Positions 34,824 through 44,824 of a stretch of 64,000 nt of DNA are shown in pieces. Positions within the stretch are counted from its first letter, which is position 1. Each line of letters opens with the position of its first letter. Where the stretch lies: assembly GCF_027924565.1 (NCBI RefSeq), contig NZ_AP027041.1, positions 744,001 to 808,000 of the forward strand, read 5' to 3'. The DNA comes from Lysobacter auxotrophicus. Lineage in GTDB: Bacteria; Pseudomonadota; Gammaproteobacteria; Xanthomonadales; Xanthomonadaceae. The notes below the pieces were generated by a model, which had not been told where the DNA came from, did not search any database, and saw nothing but the letters and a program-made list of their open reading frames with translations. Both the position numbers and the translations under genes were made by a program.

Positions 34824-37601
34824 TCAGCCGAGCTTCGCGCGCTGCACGGCCAGCGCATCGCGCTGCAGGTTCCAGTCGGCCAGGCGCTTGCGCTCCTGTT
34901 CGACCACCGCCGGCGGGGCGTTGGCGACGAAGGTCTCGCTCGCCAGCTTGTTGTGGCACTTGGCGATCTCGCCCTCGACGCGCTTGAGTTCCTTGTCCAG
35001 GCGCGTGCGTTCGGCGCCGAGGTCGACCAGGCCTTCCAGCGGCACGAACAACTTCAGCTCGCCCACCAGCGTGGTGGCGGCGGCTGGCGCGGCGTTCGCG
35101 TCGTCGAGCACCGTGATGCTGTCCAGGCGAGTCAGAAAGCGCAGCTGCGAATCGAAACGCGCCACGCGTTCGCGGTCGCTCGCGCTCGCATCGGCGAGCA
35201 GCAGCGGCACGGTCTTCGACGGGGCGACATTGAGCTCGCTGCGGATCTTGCGCAGCGACGTCACCATCGCCTTGAGCCACTCGACGTCGCTCTCGGCCGC
35301 GGTGTAATCCTGGCCGGCGAAGTCCGACGCCTGCGGATACGGGCGCAGCATGATCGTCTTCTCGGTCACGCCGAGCTTCGGCGCGACCTGCTGCCACAGC
35401 TCTTCCGTCACGAACGGGATCAGCGGGTGCAGCAGCGACAGCAGGCGTTCGAGCACGAACAGCAGCGTGTGGCGCGTGCCGTTCGCGGCGATCGCGTCGT
35501 CGCCCTGCAACGCGGGCTTGGCCAGTTCGACGAACCAGTCGCAGAACTCGTTCCATGCGAACTCGTAGAGCGCCTGCGAAAGCAGGTCGAAGCGGTAGCC
35601 GGCGAAATGCTGTTCCGCTTCGGCCGACACCTTCGCCAGGCGCGAGAGGATCCAGCGCTCCGCATCCGTCTTCGGCTCGGGCGCGCCGATGAAGTTCGCG
35701 CCCTCGGTGTTCATCAGAACGAAGCGCGTGGCGTTCCACAGCTTGTTGCAGAAGTTCTTGTAGCCCTCGGCGCGGCCGAGATCGAACTTGATGTCGCGGC
35801 CGTGCGTCGCCAGCGCGGCGATGGTGAAGCGCAGCGCGTCGGCGCCGAAGGCGGGAATGCCGTCCGGGAATTCCTTGCGCGTGGCCTTCTCGATCTTCTC
35901 GGCCATCTTCGGTTGCATCAGCCCGCCGGTACGCTTGGCGACGAGATCGTCGAGCGAAATGCCGTCGATGAGGTCGAGCGGATCGAGCACGTTGCCCTTC
36001 GACTTCGACATCTTCTGGCCGTGCGAATCGCGGATCAGGCCGGTGACGTAGACGTCGCGGAACGGCACGCGGCCGGTGAAGTGGTCGGTCGCCATGATCA
36101 TGCGCGCGACCCAGAAGAAGATGATGTCGAAACCGGTGACGAGCACGCTCGACGGCACGTAGCGGTCGAAACCGCGCTGCGCCATCGCCTGCTCGTCCGG
36201 CCAGCCCATCGTGGAGAACGGCCACAGCTGCGAGGAGAACCACGTCTCCAGCACGTCGCTGTCCTGCGAGAGCGTGACGCTCGAAGCAAGCGAATGCTTC
36301 GCGCGGACTTCCTCTTCCGTGCGGCCGACGTAGATTTTGCCTTCGTCGTCGTACCACGCCGGGATGCGATGGCCCCACCAGAGCTGGCGGCTGATGCACC
36401 AGTCCTGGATGTTCTCCATCCAGTGGCGGTAGGTGTTGATCCAGTTCGCCGGGACGAACTTCACATCGCCCTTCTCGACCAGTTCAAGCCCGCGCGCGGC
36501 GAGGCCGTCCATCTTCACGAACCACTGGTCCGTGAGGTACGGCTCGATCACCTGGCCGGTGCGGTCGCCGCGCGGCACCTGCAGCTTGTGCGGCTTGGTT
36601 TCGACCAGGCGGCCTTCGGCTTCAAGGTCGGCGAGCACGACCTTGCGCGCATCAAAGCGGTCGAGGCCGCGGTATTTTTCCGGCGCGTTGTCGTTCACCG
36701 CCGCGACCGGCGTGAAGATGTTGATCAGCGCAAGGTTGTGGCGCTGGCCGACGGCGTAGTCGTTGAAGTCGTGCGCGGGCGTGACCTTCACCACGCCGGT
36801 GCCGAACTCGCGATCGACGTAGTCGTCGGCGATGACGGGAATCTCGCGGCCGGTCAGCGGCAGCGTGACCGTCTTGCCGATCAGATGCGTGTAGCGCTCG
36901 TCCTGCGGATGCACCATGACGGCGACGTCGCCCAGCATGGTTTCCGGACGCGTGGTGGCGACCGTGAGTTCGCCGCTGCCGTCGGTCAGCGGATAGCTGA
37001 TCGACCACAGGAAACCATCTTCTTCTTCGTTGACGACTTCGAGATCGGAGATCGCCGTCTTCAGCACCGGGTCCCAGTTGACCAGGCGCTGGCCGCGATA
37101 GATCAGGCCCTCCTCGTACAGGCGCACGAAGGCCTCGATCACCGCGTCGGCGGCCATCGGGTCCATCGTGAAGACGCTGCGCGACCAGTCGCCGGACGCG
37201 CCGATGCGGCGCATCTGCTTCTCGATCGTGTCGCCCGACTGCTGCTTCCACTCCCAGACCTTGGCGATGAAGCCGTCGCGGCCGAGCGAATCGCGCGTCT
37301 CGCCCGCGCCTTCGGCGGCGAGATTGCGCGAGACCACCATTTCCGTCGCGATGCCCGCGTGGTCGGTACCCATCTGCCACAGCGTGTCGTAGCCGCGCAT
37401 GCGGTGGTAGCGGATCAGCGCGTCCATCAGCGTGTGCTGGAACGCGTGGCCCATGTGCAGCGTGCCGGTCACGTTCGGCGGCGGCAGCAGGATCGAATAC
37501 GGCTCGCCTTCGCCGCGCGGCTGGAATACGCCGCTGGATTCCCACTCCTGGTAGAGGCGGGTTTCGAACTGCTTGGGATCGTAGGAGGAGGCGAGGGACA
37601 T
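34824..37601 (-). CDS. valS: Valyl-tRNA synthetase
   Basis: The 925-residue class I synthetase charges tRNA-Val. The HIGH motif is in [15 protein letters not shown] near residue 40, and the KMSKS motif is in [18 protein letters not shown]. The editing domain lies between them. The C-terminal tail ([17 protein letters not shown], then [11 protein letters not shown]) is the coiled-coil arm specific to ValRS. Length is normal. holC lies upstream on the same strand, as in many gammaproteobacteria. Confidence 0.97.
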   Translation of the reverse strand: MSLASSYDPKQFETRLYQEWESSGVFQPRGEGEPYSILLPPPNVTGTLHMGHAFQHTLMDALIRYHRMRGYDTLWQMGTDHAGIATEMVVSRNLAAEGAGETRDSLGRDGFIAKVWEWKQQSGDTIEKQMRRIGASGDWSRSVFTMDPMAADAVIEAFVRLYEEGLIYRGQRLVNWDPVLKTAISDLEVVNEEEDGFLWSISYPLTDGSGELTVATTRPETMLGDVAVMVHPQDERYTHLIGKTVTLPLTGREIPVIADDYVDREFGTGVVKVTPAHDFNDYAVGQRHNLALINIFTPVAAVNDNAPEKYRGLDRFDARKVVLADLEAEGRLVETKPHKLQVPRGDRTGQVIEPYLTDQWFVKMDGLAARGLELVEKGDVKFVPANWINTYRHWMENIQDWCISRQLWWGHRIPAWYDDEGKIYVGRTEEEVRAKHSLASSVTLSQDSDVLETWFSSQLWPFSTMGWPDEQAMAQRGFDRYVPSSVLVTGFDIIFFWVARMIMATDHFTGRVPFRDVYVTGLIRDSHGQKMSKSKGNVLDPLDLIDGISLDDLVAKRTGGLMQPKMAEKIEKATRKEFPDGIPAFGADALRFTIAALATHGRDIKFDLGRAEGYKNFCNKLWNATRFVLMNTEGANFIGAPEPKTDAERWILSRLAKVSAEAEQHFAGYRFDLLSQALYEFAWNEFCDWFVELAKPALQGDDAIAANGTRHTLLFVLERLLSLLHPLIPFVTEELWQQVAPKLGVTEKTIMLRPYPQASDFAGQDYTAAESDVEWLKAMVTSLRKIRSELNVAPSKTVPLLLADASASDRERVARFDSQLRFLTRLDSITVLDDANAAPAAATTLVGELKLFVPLEGLVDLGAERTRLDKELKRVEGEIAKCHNKLASETFVANAPPAVVEQERKRLADWNLQRDALAVQRAKLG

Positions 37602-37607
37602 GGGGCC

Positions 37608-37704
37608 GTGATTCGTGATTAGTGATTCGTGATTCGCAAAAGCGGGAGCAGGATCGGCGTGCGGCTTGGCTTTATCGAATCACCAATCACGAATCGCCCA
37701 TCAC
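37608..37704. repeat. Opposed heptamer repeats between valS and holC
   Basis: GTGATTC-type units at 37608-37635 (four units, one GTGATTA) face GAATCAC-type units at 37677-37704. The opposed blocks can pair, with about 40 bases between. The unit is the same as in the 29013-29201 array. Confidence 0.85.
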
Positions 37705-37710
37705 GGCTCC

Positions 37711-38133
37711 TCACATGTCGTACTTCTTCAACTCCAGCCCGCGCGACTGGTACTGCTTCCAGCGCTCGCGCAGCGGGCCGCGTGCGCTGTCGTCGGCGGG
37801 CACCACTTCCAGCACGCGTTCGAAGCTGCCGTTGACCGGTTCGTCGCGCAGGTTGATCACCAGCGCGCGCATCGGCGTGTCGCTCTCGGGCGATGCGATC
37901 AGCACGGGCGCGAGTTCGTCCTCTTCGTCGCCGGCCAGCTGGTGCGGGATGTAGGCGTCCTCGTCGAACTCCCACAGCAGCTCGTCCAGCCGCTCGGCCT
38001 GCTCGGCATCGCGCGCCAGCACCAGCGTCCACAGGTTCGCGTCGTGCGCCTTGCGCGCCAGTTCGCACACCAGCAGGAGCGGCTCCTCGCGGAACCGGTC
38101 CTTCTGGATCAGGTAGAAGTCGGCGCGTGCCAT
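37711..38133 (-). CDS. holC: DNA polymerase III chi subunit
   Basis: The 140-residue protein starts MARADFYLIQKDRFREEPLL and contains VCELARKAHDANLWTLVLAR, DELLWEFDEDAYIPHQL and LVINLRDEPVNGSFERVLEV. These are the conserved blocks of HolC. Chi links the clamp loader (through psi) to SSB at the replication fork. It lies between pepA and valS, a widespread order. The candidate psi gene is at 33259-33678. Confidence 0.93.
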   Translation of the reverse strand: MARADFYLIQKDRFREEPLLLVCELARKAHDANLWTLVLARDAEQAERLDELLWEFDEDAYIPHQLAGDEEDELAPVLIASPESDTPMRALVINLRDEPVNGSFERVLEVVPADDSARGPLRERWKQYQSRGLELKKYDM

Positions 38134-38247
38134 CAGGATCGGTATGGGGCAGAAGAGAACGGGGAATCGTGGAAGCGGCAGGCCTCACGACTCGTAGCGA
38201 GTCCACCTGCGTGGTGCGTGCGTTTCACGATTCTCGATTCCCGTTTC

Positions 38248-39726
38248 TCAATTCCCGGCCCGGTCGAGCAGCCACTGGCTCAGCAGGCCGACCGGACGGC
38301 CGGTCGCCATGCCGCGCTTGCCTTCATCCGATGCGGAACCGGCGATGTCCAGGTGCGCCCAGCGCTGGCCTTCGGCGAAACGGCCGAGGAAGCAACCGGC
38401 CGTGATCGCGCCGGCCCAGCGGCCGCCGATGTTGTAGACGTCGGCGAAGCTGGATTCCAGCAGCGTCTGGTACTCGTCCCACAGCGGCAGGCGCCACGCG
38501 CGGTCGAACACGTTCTCGCCGGCGTCCAGCAGCTCGTTCGCGAGGTCGTCGTGCTTGCTCATCAGGCCCGAGGCGAACTTGCCCAGCGCGACCATGCATG
38601 CGCCGGTCAGCGTGGCCACGTCTACCAGCGCCTGCGGCTCGAAACGCTGCGCGTAGGTCAGCGCATCGCACAGGATCAGGCGGCCTTCGGCGTCGGTGTT
38701 GCCCACTTCGATCGTCTTGCCGGACATGCTGGTGAGCACGTCGGACGGACGGTACGCGTCGGCGTCGGGCATGTTCTCCACGGCCGGCACGATGACGACC
38801 AGGTTCACCGGCAACTGCATGCCCACCGCGGCGACGAAGGTGCCCATGACGGTGGCGCCACCGCACATGTCGTACTTCATTTCCTCGATGCCGCCCTGCG
38901 TCTTCAGGTTGATGCCGCCGGTATCGAAGGTGATGCCCTTGCCGACGAGCACGTACGGCTTGGCGTCCCCGCCGTTGGTGTACTTGAGCACGATGAGCTT
39001 GGGCGGGTTGGCCGAGCCGCGGCCGACGGCCAGCAGCGAGCCCATGCCCAGTTCCTGCATCTGCGCCACGTCGAGCACGTCGCACGACGTGGTCGGGAAG
39101 CGGCCGGCGAATTCCTGCGCCTGCTGCGCGAGGTAGGCCGGATTGCAGATGTTCGGCGGCAGGTTGCCCAGCTCGCGCGAGAACTGCACGCCGGCGGCGA
39201 TCGCCTGGCCCTGCGCCAGCGCGACGGCGTCGTCGCCCAGCACGGAGAACGCGCGCAGGCCCGGTTCGTCCTTCTTGCGCGAGGTGCCGAGCGTCGCGGT
39301 GTAGCGGTAGCAGGCGTGGTCGGCGGCGATCACGGCCTGGCGGATGTTCCAGGCCTTGTCGCGGCCGGCGACGTCGAGTTCGGACAGCGTGAACAGCGCG
39401 GTCGACACCGGGCCGCTCTTCAGCGTGCGGGCCGCGTCGCCGACGGCCTTGAGGTACTGCGGCACGCCGAACTTGGCGGCATCGCCCAGCCCGATCACGA
39501 GCACGCGCGGCGCGGTCACGCCCGGCAGGTCGTGCAGCAGTGCGGTCTTGCCGGTCTTGCCGCTGGCGTCGCCGCGTTCGAGCAGCGCGCGGATGCGGCC
39601 GTTGCTGGCCTCGTCGAGGGCCTTCGCCGCGGGCGTCAGGCTGTTGTCGGCGAAGGCGCCGACCACGATGCAGTCGGTGTGGGCGCCGGCAGGCGCGTCG
39701 CGGTTCAGGTCGAATTCGAGGGCCAT
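38248..39726 (-). CDS. pepA: Leucyl aminopeptidase PepA
   Basis: The 492-residue M17 metallopeptidase removes N-terminal amino acids; E. coli PepA also binds DNA at xer recombination and carAB sites. Metal ligands and active site are in [27 protein letters not shown] and the family signature NTDAEGRL. The start [14 protein letters not shown] at 39726 is chosen; upstream codons contain the promoter repeats. xerD is also in this window, but no functional link is shown. A short degenerate heptamer stretch (38228-38255) overlaps its 3' end and flank. Confidence 0.95.
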   Translation of the reverse strand: MALEFDLNRDAPAGAHTDCIVVGAFADNSLTPAAKALDEASNGRIRALLERGDASGKTGKTALLHDLPGVTAPRVLVIGLGDAAKFGVPQYLKAVGDAARTLKSGPVSTALFTLSELDVAGRDKAWNIRQAVIAADHACYRYTATLGTSRKKDEPGLRAFSVLGDDAVALAQGQAIAAGVQFSRELGNLPPNICNPAYLAQQAQEFAGRFPTTSCDVLDVAQMQELGMGSLLAVGRGSANPPKLIVLKYTNGGDAKPYVLVGKGITFDTGGINLKTQGGIEEMKYDMCGGATVMGTFVAAVGMQLPVNLVVIVPAVENMPDADAYRPSDVLTSMSGKTIEVGNTDAEGRLILCDALTYAQRFEPQALVDVATLTGACMVALGKFASGLMSKHDDLANELLDAGENVFDRAWRLPLWDEYQTLLESSFADVYNIGGRWAGAITAGCFLGRFAEGQRWAHLDIAGSASDEGKRGMATGRPVGLLSQWLLDRAGN

Positions 39727-39757
39727 CCAACAGATTCCCGAAGCAGATTGAGAGGCG

Positions 39758-39799
39758 GTTCCGTACGGGAGTTCCGTACGGAGTACGACAGTTCCGTAC
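39758..39799. promoter_or_regulatory. Three GTTCCGTAC direct repeats between pepA and lptF
   Basis: GTTCCGTAC occurs at 39758-39766, 39771-39779 and 39791-39799, spaced 13 and 20 bases apart. The second copy is part of the palindrome TCCGTACGGA. They lie 32-73 bases before the pepA start and about 250 bases before lptF. The rest of the 319-base gap holds no gene and no clear promoter. A regulator binding site or the pepA leader is the likely role (inference). Confidence 0.55.
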
Positions 39800-40045
39800 A
39801 ATTGGGCGGTGAGGGGGATCCGATCCCGGGCCGCGCATCGCGCTGCCACCTCACGCCCTCGGACGAAACTGCGATTCTAGCAGGCCGCACCCAACGGCCC
39901 GCTGGCCGTCGGGGCGGCCGGGGCGACGACGGCGGGCGCGACACGGCCCGCACGACGTCCGCGCGACGCTTGCGTCCGCCTGCTTCACCGCTCCTGCTTC
40001 ACACTGGCCCGTCCACCCCCGAAACGCCCAGGCCCGACCGACCCG

Positions 40046-41152
40046 ATGCCCAAGCTGGACCGCTATCTCATCAGCGAATTCGCGCAGGCGATCCTCGCCA
40101 CGCTGATCGTCCTGCTGATCGTCACCGTCGGCGGCGCCTTCACCGACGTCCTCCAGGACATCGCCCGCGGCCGCGTGCCGGCCGGGCTGATGCTCGCCCA
40201 GCTGGGGCTGGTGCTGCTCAAGTGGCTGCCCCTGATCCTGCCGCTGGCCCTGATGCTCGGCCTGATGATGGGCGTCGGCCGGCTGTACCGCGATTCGGAA
40301 ATGCCGGTGATCGCCTCCATCGGCGTGGGTCCGCGCCGCATGCTCAAGCCGCTGCTGTACGTGGTCGGGCCGCTGGTCGCGATCGTCGCGGCGTGTTCGC
40401 TGTGGCTGGGGCCGTGGGCCGACCGGGTATCCAAGCAGATGATCAACGACGCCAACCGCAGCCTGGTCATGGCCGGGCTGGAGCCGGGAACGTTCACCGG
40501 CATCCCGGGCGGCGGTGGGGTGATCTACGTGTCGAACATGTCGAAAGATGGCAGCGGCTTGGAAAAAATCTTCGTCTATCGCGACAACGGCCAGGGCGTG
40601 CTGGACGTGGTCACCGCCAACGAAGGCAAGCTCACGGTGGATGAAGCGGGCCATCGCTACCTCACGCTCACCCGCGGCTTCCAGATCGAAGGCCGCTCGG
40701 ACGGGCCGAAGGATTTCCGCCTGATGCGCTACGCGCGCAACGAGATCCTGCTGCCGGCCAACGACGAGCGCTTCGACCCCGACGCGCCGGAAATGCAGCC
40801 CACGCTGACGCTGCTGGGCGACGACAGCCGCGAGGCGCGCGCGCAGCTGCATTACCGCATCGCGCCGCCGCTGCTGGCGCTGGCCTTCGCGCTGATGGCC
40901 GTGCCGCTCGCGCGCAGCATGCCGCGCCAGGCGCGTTACGGCCGCATCCTGATCGGTTTCCTGGCGTACCTCATCGGCCAGAACCTGATGACCGCCGGCC
41001 GCGGCTGGTTGGAAGACGGCAAGATCGCCAGCGGCCTCGGCCTGTGGTGGCTGGTGGTGCCGATCATGGCGATCGCGCTGTGGCTGTACTTCACCGATGG
41101 CCGCCTGGGTCGTCGCAAGACGGCGCCGACGCGTAATGGAGCGGCCGCATGA
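40046..41152 (+). CDS. lptF: LPS export permease LptF
   Basis: The 368-residue inner-membrane protein is part of the LptB2FG transporter that extracts LPS and passes it to LptC. It has N-terminal helices (FAQAILATLIVLLIVTVGG and more), a periplasmic jellyroll in the middle (VIYVSNMSKDGSGLEKIFVY, LTRGFQIEG) and C-terminal helices. lptG follows with a 4-base overlap. The pair next to pepA and holC is common in gammaproteobacteria. Confidence 0.94.
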   Translation: MPKLDRYLISEFAQAILATLIVLLIVTVGGAFTDVLQDIARGRVPAGLMLAQLGLVLLKWLPLILPLALMLGLMMGVGRLYRDSEMPVIASIGVGPRRMLKPLLYVVGPLVAIVAACSLWLGPWADRVSKQMINDANRSLVMAGLEPGTFTGIPGGGGVIYVSNMSKDGSGLEKIFVYRDNGQGVLDVVTANEGKLTVDEAGHRYLTLTRGFQIEGRSDGPKDFRLMRYARNEILLPANDERFDPDAPEMQPTLTLLGDDSREARAQLHYRIAPPLLALAFALMAVPLARSMPRQARYGRILIGFLAYLIGQNLMTAGRGWLEDGKIASGLGLWWLVVPIMAIALWLYFTDGRLGRRKTAPTRNGAAA

Positions 41153-42249
41153 AGCCGTTTCCGAAGATCCACGACCTGTATGTCGGTCGCGTCGTGCTGG
41201 GCACGGTCGCGCTGACCTGGGCGGTGCTGGCCGGCCTCGACGTGATGCTCGGCCTGGTGAGCGAGTTCGGCGACATCGGCAAGGGCAAGTACGGCATCTC
41301 CGAAGCCTTCGTCTACATGGCGCTGAGCATTCCGCGACGGCTGTATTACCTGTTTCCCTACGCCGCGGTGATCGGTTCGCTGATGGCGCTGGGCCAGTTG
41401 GCGGCAACGTCGGAACTCACCGCCTTACGCGCATTGGGACTGTCCCGTCGCCGCCTCGGCCTCGCGGTGGCCGGCGCGCTGGCCCTGCTGACGGCGCTGA
41501 TGGTGGTCAACGGCGAGAGCGTCGCGCCGTGGACGCAACAGCGCGCGGACGCGCTGAAATCCGGCGCCAAGTCGGGCAACACGGTCGTCGCGCAGTACAC
41601 GGGTCTGTGGGCGCGCGAAGGCGAGACGATCCTCAGCGCGACCGGCGGCCAGGAGCGCGAGCGCAACGGCGACCGGTTCCTCGAACTGACGGACGTGAGA
41701 CTGTTCGAGTTCGCGCCCGACGGGCACCTTCGCTCCCTCGCGCATGCGCGCATCGCCGAGCATCGCCCCGGCGGCTGGCTGCTGCGCGACGTCACGCGCA
41801 ACACGTTCGAGGAGCGCTCGGTGCGGCAGGTGAAGGTGCCCGAGGAACGCTGGAAATCGCAGCTGGATGCCGCCGCGCTGTCGGCGGGGACCGAGCGCCC
41901 GCGCTATCTCTCGGCGGCGAGCCTTCGTGCCGCGATCGAGTATCGCGAGCGCAACCAGCTGGACGCGTCGGAGTTCGAGGAACACTACTGGGGCCGCTGG
42001 TTCTACCCGATCAACGTGCTCGCGTTGTGCCTGGCGGCCGTGCCGTTCGCCTTCGGCACGCTGCGCAGCGGCGGCATGGGGAAACGGTTGTTCATCGGCA
42101 TCGTGTTCGCGCTGGGCTTCTGGCTGCTGCAGACGCAATTCGTGAAGTTGGCGACGGTGTACAAGTTCGACTACCGCATCGCGTACCTGTTGCCGACGAT
42201 GATCATGCTCGGTGTCTCCAGCTTCCTCTTCAGAAGGAGGAGTGGGTGA
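41149..42249 (+). CDS. lptG: LPS export permease LptG
   Basis: The 366-residue partner of LptF begins MKPFPKIHDLYVGRVVLGT and has the FVYMALSIPRRLYYLFPYAAVIG helix block, SELTALRALGLSRRRL coupling helix and a periplasmic domain with RLFEFAPDGHLRSLAHAR. The final residues are FLFRRRSG, and the stop codon is the TGA of a GGGTGAG boundary that begins a structured repeat. Confidence 0.94.
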   Translation: MKPFPKIHDLYVGRVVLGTVALTWAVLAGLDVMLGLVSEFGDIGKGKYGISEAFVYMALSIPRRLYYLFPYAAVIGSLMALGQLAATSELTALRALGLSRRRLGLAVAGALALLTALMVVNGESVAPWTQQRADALKSGAKSGNTVVAQYTGLWAREGETILSATGGQERERNGDRFLELTDVRLFEFAPDGHLRSLAHARIAEHRPGGWLLRDVTRNTFEERSVRQVKVPEERWKSQLDAAALSAGTERPRYLSAASLRAAIEYRERNQLDASEFEEHYWGRWFYPINVLALCLAAVPFAFGTLRSGGMGKRLFIGIVFALGFWLLQTQFVKLATVYKFDYRIAYLLPTMIMLGVSSFLFRRRSG

Positions 42250-42530
42250 GCGGCCGCGCTTGCGCGCCACTGGCGCGCGCGGCCGCGAACGCCCGGCCAT
42301 GGAATGGTCGGGCAGGGCGACCCGAAGCGAAAGCGTGACGCCATGGATGGCAGCGGCATCCTCATCGAAGTGAGCGCTTTTGCTCTGCGCGGCCGCGAAC
42401 GCCCGGCCACGGAATGGTCGGCAGGGCCACCCGAAGGCGAAAGCGTGACGTCATGGATGGCAGCGGCATCCTCATCGAAGTGAGCGCTTTTGCTCCGCGC
42501 GGCTGCGAAACGCCATGCAGAGCAGCAAGC
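42250..42530 (+). repeat. Structured repeat, family B, beginning at the lptG stop
   Basis: Directly after the TGA, bases 42250-42286 fold as an 8-bp stem (GCGGCCGC with GCGGCCGC), a GCTT bulge, a 7-bp stem (GCGCGCC with GGCGCGC) and an ACT loop. GAACGCCC and a second hairpin (GCCCGGCCA with TGGTCGGGC) follow. Anchors at 42279, 42389 and 42499 show about 110-base tandem spacing; the third is degenerate. No gene lies in 42250-42629. Confidence 0.85.
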
Positions 42531-42629
42531 CCCTCATCGAAGTGAGCGCTCTTGCCCTGCACGACGAGCCACACGCAAGCAAACCCGGGCTGCACTCCGC
42601 CTACCCAGCCTACAAACGCCGGGTAAAAC

Positions 42630-43097
42630 CTACCGCTTAGGCAACCGCACCATCCGCGTCCCGCTCGCGCGGTCGTGCCAGGTGAGCCGATCACGATCCA
42701 CCCACGCCCACCAGAACCCGAGCCCCGCGAGCAGCAGCGACGCGCTGCCGACGGCGAACCGGATAACCAGCGCACGAAGCTGCGGTGCGGAAACCCCATC
42801 GTCCGCGACGACCTTCAAACGCCACGGGCGCATCCCCAGCGTCTGCCCGCCACGGCGCCAGCTCAGCAGCGCGTAGCCGCCGGTGATCAGCCAGCACACC
42901 AGCCACAGCACCCACTGCACGGCGCTGAATGGCGCGATGTTTTCGCGGCTCGCGTGCCCGCTCATCGTGTAGCCGACGGTGAACACCAGCGAGGCCACCA
43001 TCCACATCGCGATCACCGGCCACATGTCGTAGACGAGCGCGAGCACGCGCCAGCCGATGAGCGCGGAAGGGCGGGACGATGCGGGAGTCGATGCCAT
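42630..43097 (-). CDS. RDD family membrane protein
   Basis: The 155-residue protein has three hydrophobic segments and the RDD pattern: an initial RVLALVYDMWPV, WRRGGQTLGMRPWRLKVV in the middle and WHDRASGTRMV at the end. The first motif position reads YDM instead of the usual (F/L)DxxxV, a minor change. Function is unknown for most members; some act in ion exchange. It converges with lptG across the repeat and is divergent from xerD. Confidence 0.85.
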   Translation of the reverse strand: MASTPASSRPSALIGWRVLALVYDMWPVIAMWMVASLVFTVGYTMSGHASRENIAPFSAVQWVLWLVCWLITGGYALLSWRRGGQTLGMRPWRLKVVADDGVSAPQLRALVIRFAVGSASLLLAGLGFWWAWVDRDRLTWHDRASGTRMVRLPKR

Positions 43098-43126
43098 CGC
43101 ATCAGGATAGCCGCTAAGCTGCGGCG

Positions 43127-44080
43127 ATGACCGCACGCACGCCCGCGCAACGCCGCTCCATCGCCATGGCGTTGCCGCCGCTTCCCGACGAAGACGCCGT
43201 GCTGATCGGCCGTTTCCTCGATGCGATCTGGGCCGAAAACGGCCTCGCGCAGCCCACGCTCGACAGCTATCGCCGCGACCTGGAACTGCTCGCCCGTTAT
43301 CGCAGCGGGCGCGCCGGCGCATTGGCCGGAGCCGATCGCGCGGCGCTGTTCGACTACCTCGCATGGCGTTCGCAGCAGGGGTATTCGCCGCGCAGCAACG
43401 CGCGCCTGCTGTCGGCGTTGCGCGCGTTCTATGCGTGGCTGGTGCGGCGCGGCGCGCGTTCCGACGACCCGACCGCGTTGCTCGATCCGCCGAAACTGCC
43501 GCGTTCCCTGCCGAAGGCGCTGGCCGAGAGCCAGATCGAGGCGCTGCTCGCCGCGCCCGACATCGCGACGCCGCTGGGACTTCGCGATCGCGCCATGCTC
43601 GAGTTGATGTATGCCGCCGGCCTTCGCGTGAGCGAGCTGGTGAACCTGCCCGCAACCGCGGTGAACCTGCGCCAGGGCGCGCTGCGCGTGATGGGCAAGG
43701 GCAGCAAGGAGCGCCTGGTACCACTGGGCGAGGAAGCGCAGCACTGGCTCGAACGCTACCTCGCCAAGGCGCGTCCGCAGCTGGCCGGCAAGCGCGCGCT
43801 GGCACCGCTGTTCCTCTCGTCGAACGGCGAAGCGCCGACGCGCCAACAGTTCTGGCTGCTGGTGAAGAAATACGCCGCGGCGGCGGGTATCGATCCCGAT
43901 CGCATCAGTCCCCACGGCCTGCGCCACAGCTTCGCCACGCATCTGCTCAACCACGGCGCCGACCTGCGCGCGTTGCAGATGCTCCTGGGCCACAGCTCGC
44001 TGTCCACCACGCAGATCTACACGCTGGTGGCGCGCGAGCAGCTCAAGCAACTCCACGCAAAGCACCATCCGAGGGGGTGA
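43127..44080 (+). CDS. xerD: Tyrosine recombinase XerD
   Basis: The 317-residue recombinase resolves chromosome dimers at dif with XerC. The catalytic residues are visible: Arg in [12 protein letters not shown], Lys in [13 protein letters not shown], His-Arg in [13 protein letters not shown], His in [11 protein letters not shown] and the nucleophile Y298 in QIYTLVARE. XerD is favoured over XerC by the [19 protein letters not shown] linker and the C-terminal HAKHHPRG. A second in-frame ATG at 43166 is an alternative start. The stop TGA is part of a structured repeat boundary. Confidence 0.93.
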   Translation: MTARTPAQRRSIAMALPPLPDEDAVLIGRFLDAIWAENGLAQPTLDSYRRDLELLARYRSGRAGALAGADRAALFDYLAWRSQQGYSPRSNARLLSALRAFYAWLVRRGARSDDPTALLDPPKLPRSLPKALAESQIEALLAAPDIATPLGLRDRAMLELMYAAGLRVSELVNLPATAVNLRQGALRVMGKGSKERLVPLGEEAQHWLERYLAKARPQLAGKRALAPLFLSSNGEAPTRQQFWLLVKKYAAAAGIDPDRISPHGLRHSFATHLLNHGADLRALQMLLGHSSLSTTQIYTLVAREQLKQLHAKHHPRG

Positions 44081-44330
44081 GGCAGGCCGCTTACGCGGCA
44101 CTGCCGCGTGGCCTGCCGAACGCCCGACCACGGAGGGTCGGGCAGGGCCATCCGAAGCCCACTACGTCGCGCCATGGATGGCAGCCGCACCACCATCGAA
44201 CCCGTGCCAAGCGGCACTGCCGCGCGGCCGCGAACGCCCGGCCATGGAGGGCCGGGCAGGGCGGCCCGGAGCCGGCGGCGTGCCGCCATGGATGGCAGCG
44301 AAGCGCGCATCGAAGCTGCGCTTTTGCGGT
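44081..44330 (+). repeat. Structured repeat, family A, beginning at the xerD stop
   Basis: Bases 44081-44117 fold as GGCAGGCC with GGCCTGCC (8 bp), GCTT bulge, ACGCGGC with GCCGCGT (7 bp) and ACT loop. The second hairpin is GCCCGACC with GGTCGGGC. A second unit starts near 44213 without the outer 5' arm. The first 40 bases are nearly identical to those after the gspF stop. Confidence 0.85.
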
Positions 44331-44379
44331 TGCGTTTGCAGTTGCAAGTTGCAAGTTGCATTGCAGTTGCCTTGCGCTT

Positions 44380-44527
44380 GATCGTCATCCCGGCAAGGGC
44401 GGGGTCGGCAACAGCGGCAACAGCAAGGGGTTCCAGCGTTCGCTGGAATGACGGTGGAATGGTTCACCGGGAAGGGAGTGCCCGAACGTTGCGAGCCTGG
44501 GTCCCGGCGTTCGCCGGGATGACGATC
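44380..44527. repeat. 15-bp inverted-repeat element
   Basis: GATCGTCATCCCGGC at 44380-44394 and GCCGGGATGACGATC at 44513-44527 are exact inverted copies enclosing about 118 bases. Inside is a further hairpin, TTCCAGCG with CGCTGGAA. The arms belong to the GTCATCCCGGC family, so this is a paired, MITE-like arrangement. The flanking 44335-44370 is a short GTTGCA-rich simple repeat. No gene is seen in 44081-44824. Confidence 0.8.
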
Positions 44528-44590
44528 TTCTGGGATGACGTTCCAAGGGTGATGTTCCTCCAGCGCACCCGGGACGGGAGGCGACCGCGC

Positions 44591-44619
44591 CCCGGGTGCG
44601 CCTCGCTTACCCGGGCTAC
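44591..44619 (-). repeat. GTAG-type REP unit
   Basis: CCCGGGTGCGCCTCGCTTAC followed by CCGGGCTAC, with a partial opposed GCGCACCCGGG just before at 44563-44573. It matches the REP at 251-329. Confidence 0.8.
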
Positions 44620-44824
44620 CACGGCAACAGCCCAAAACCCAGCCGAACATCGGCCTCGTGCGGCAGGGCTGTGGCGACAACCCGGCCATGGCCCCGAAAC
44701 GCCACCCCATAACCCCACCCAAACCCCGTCCCCACACCGGGACCTACGACACTCGACCCACCGCGACCCCGTGCCACAATCGGCCATTCCCCCTCGCGGC
44801 CCCGGCCGCCCGACAGGATTGCGA

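Noticed and set aside
34953-37622. 889-codon plus-strand open frame opposite valS
   Set aside because: Shadow of valS with no recognisable domain.
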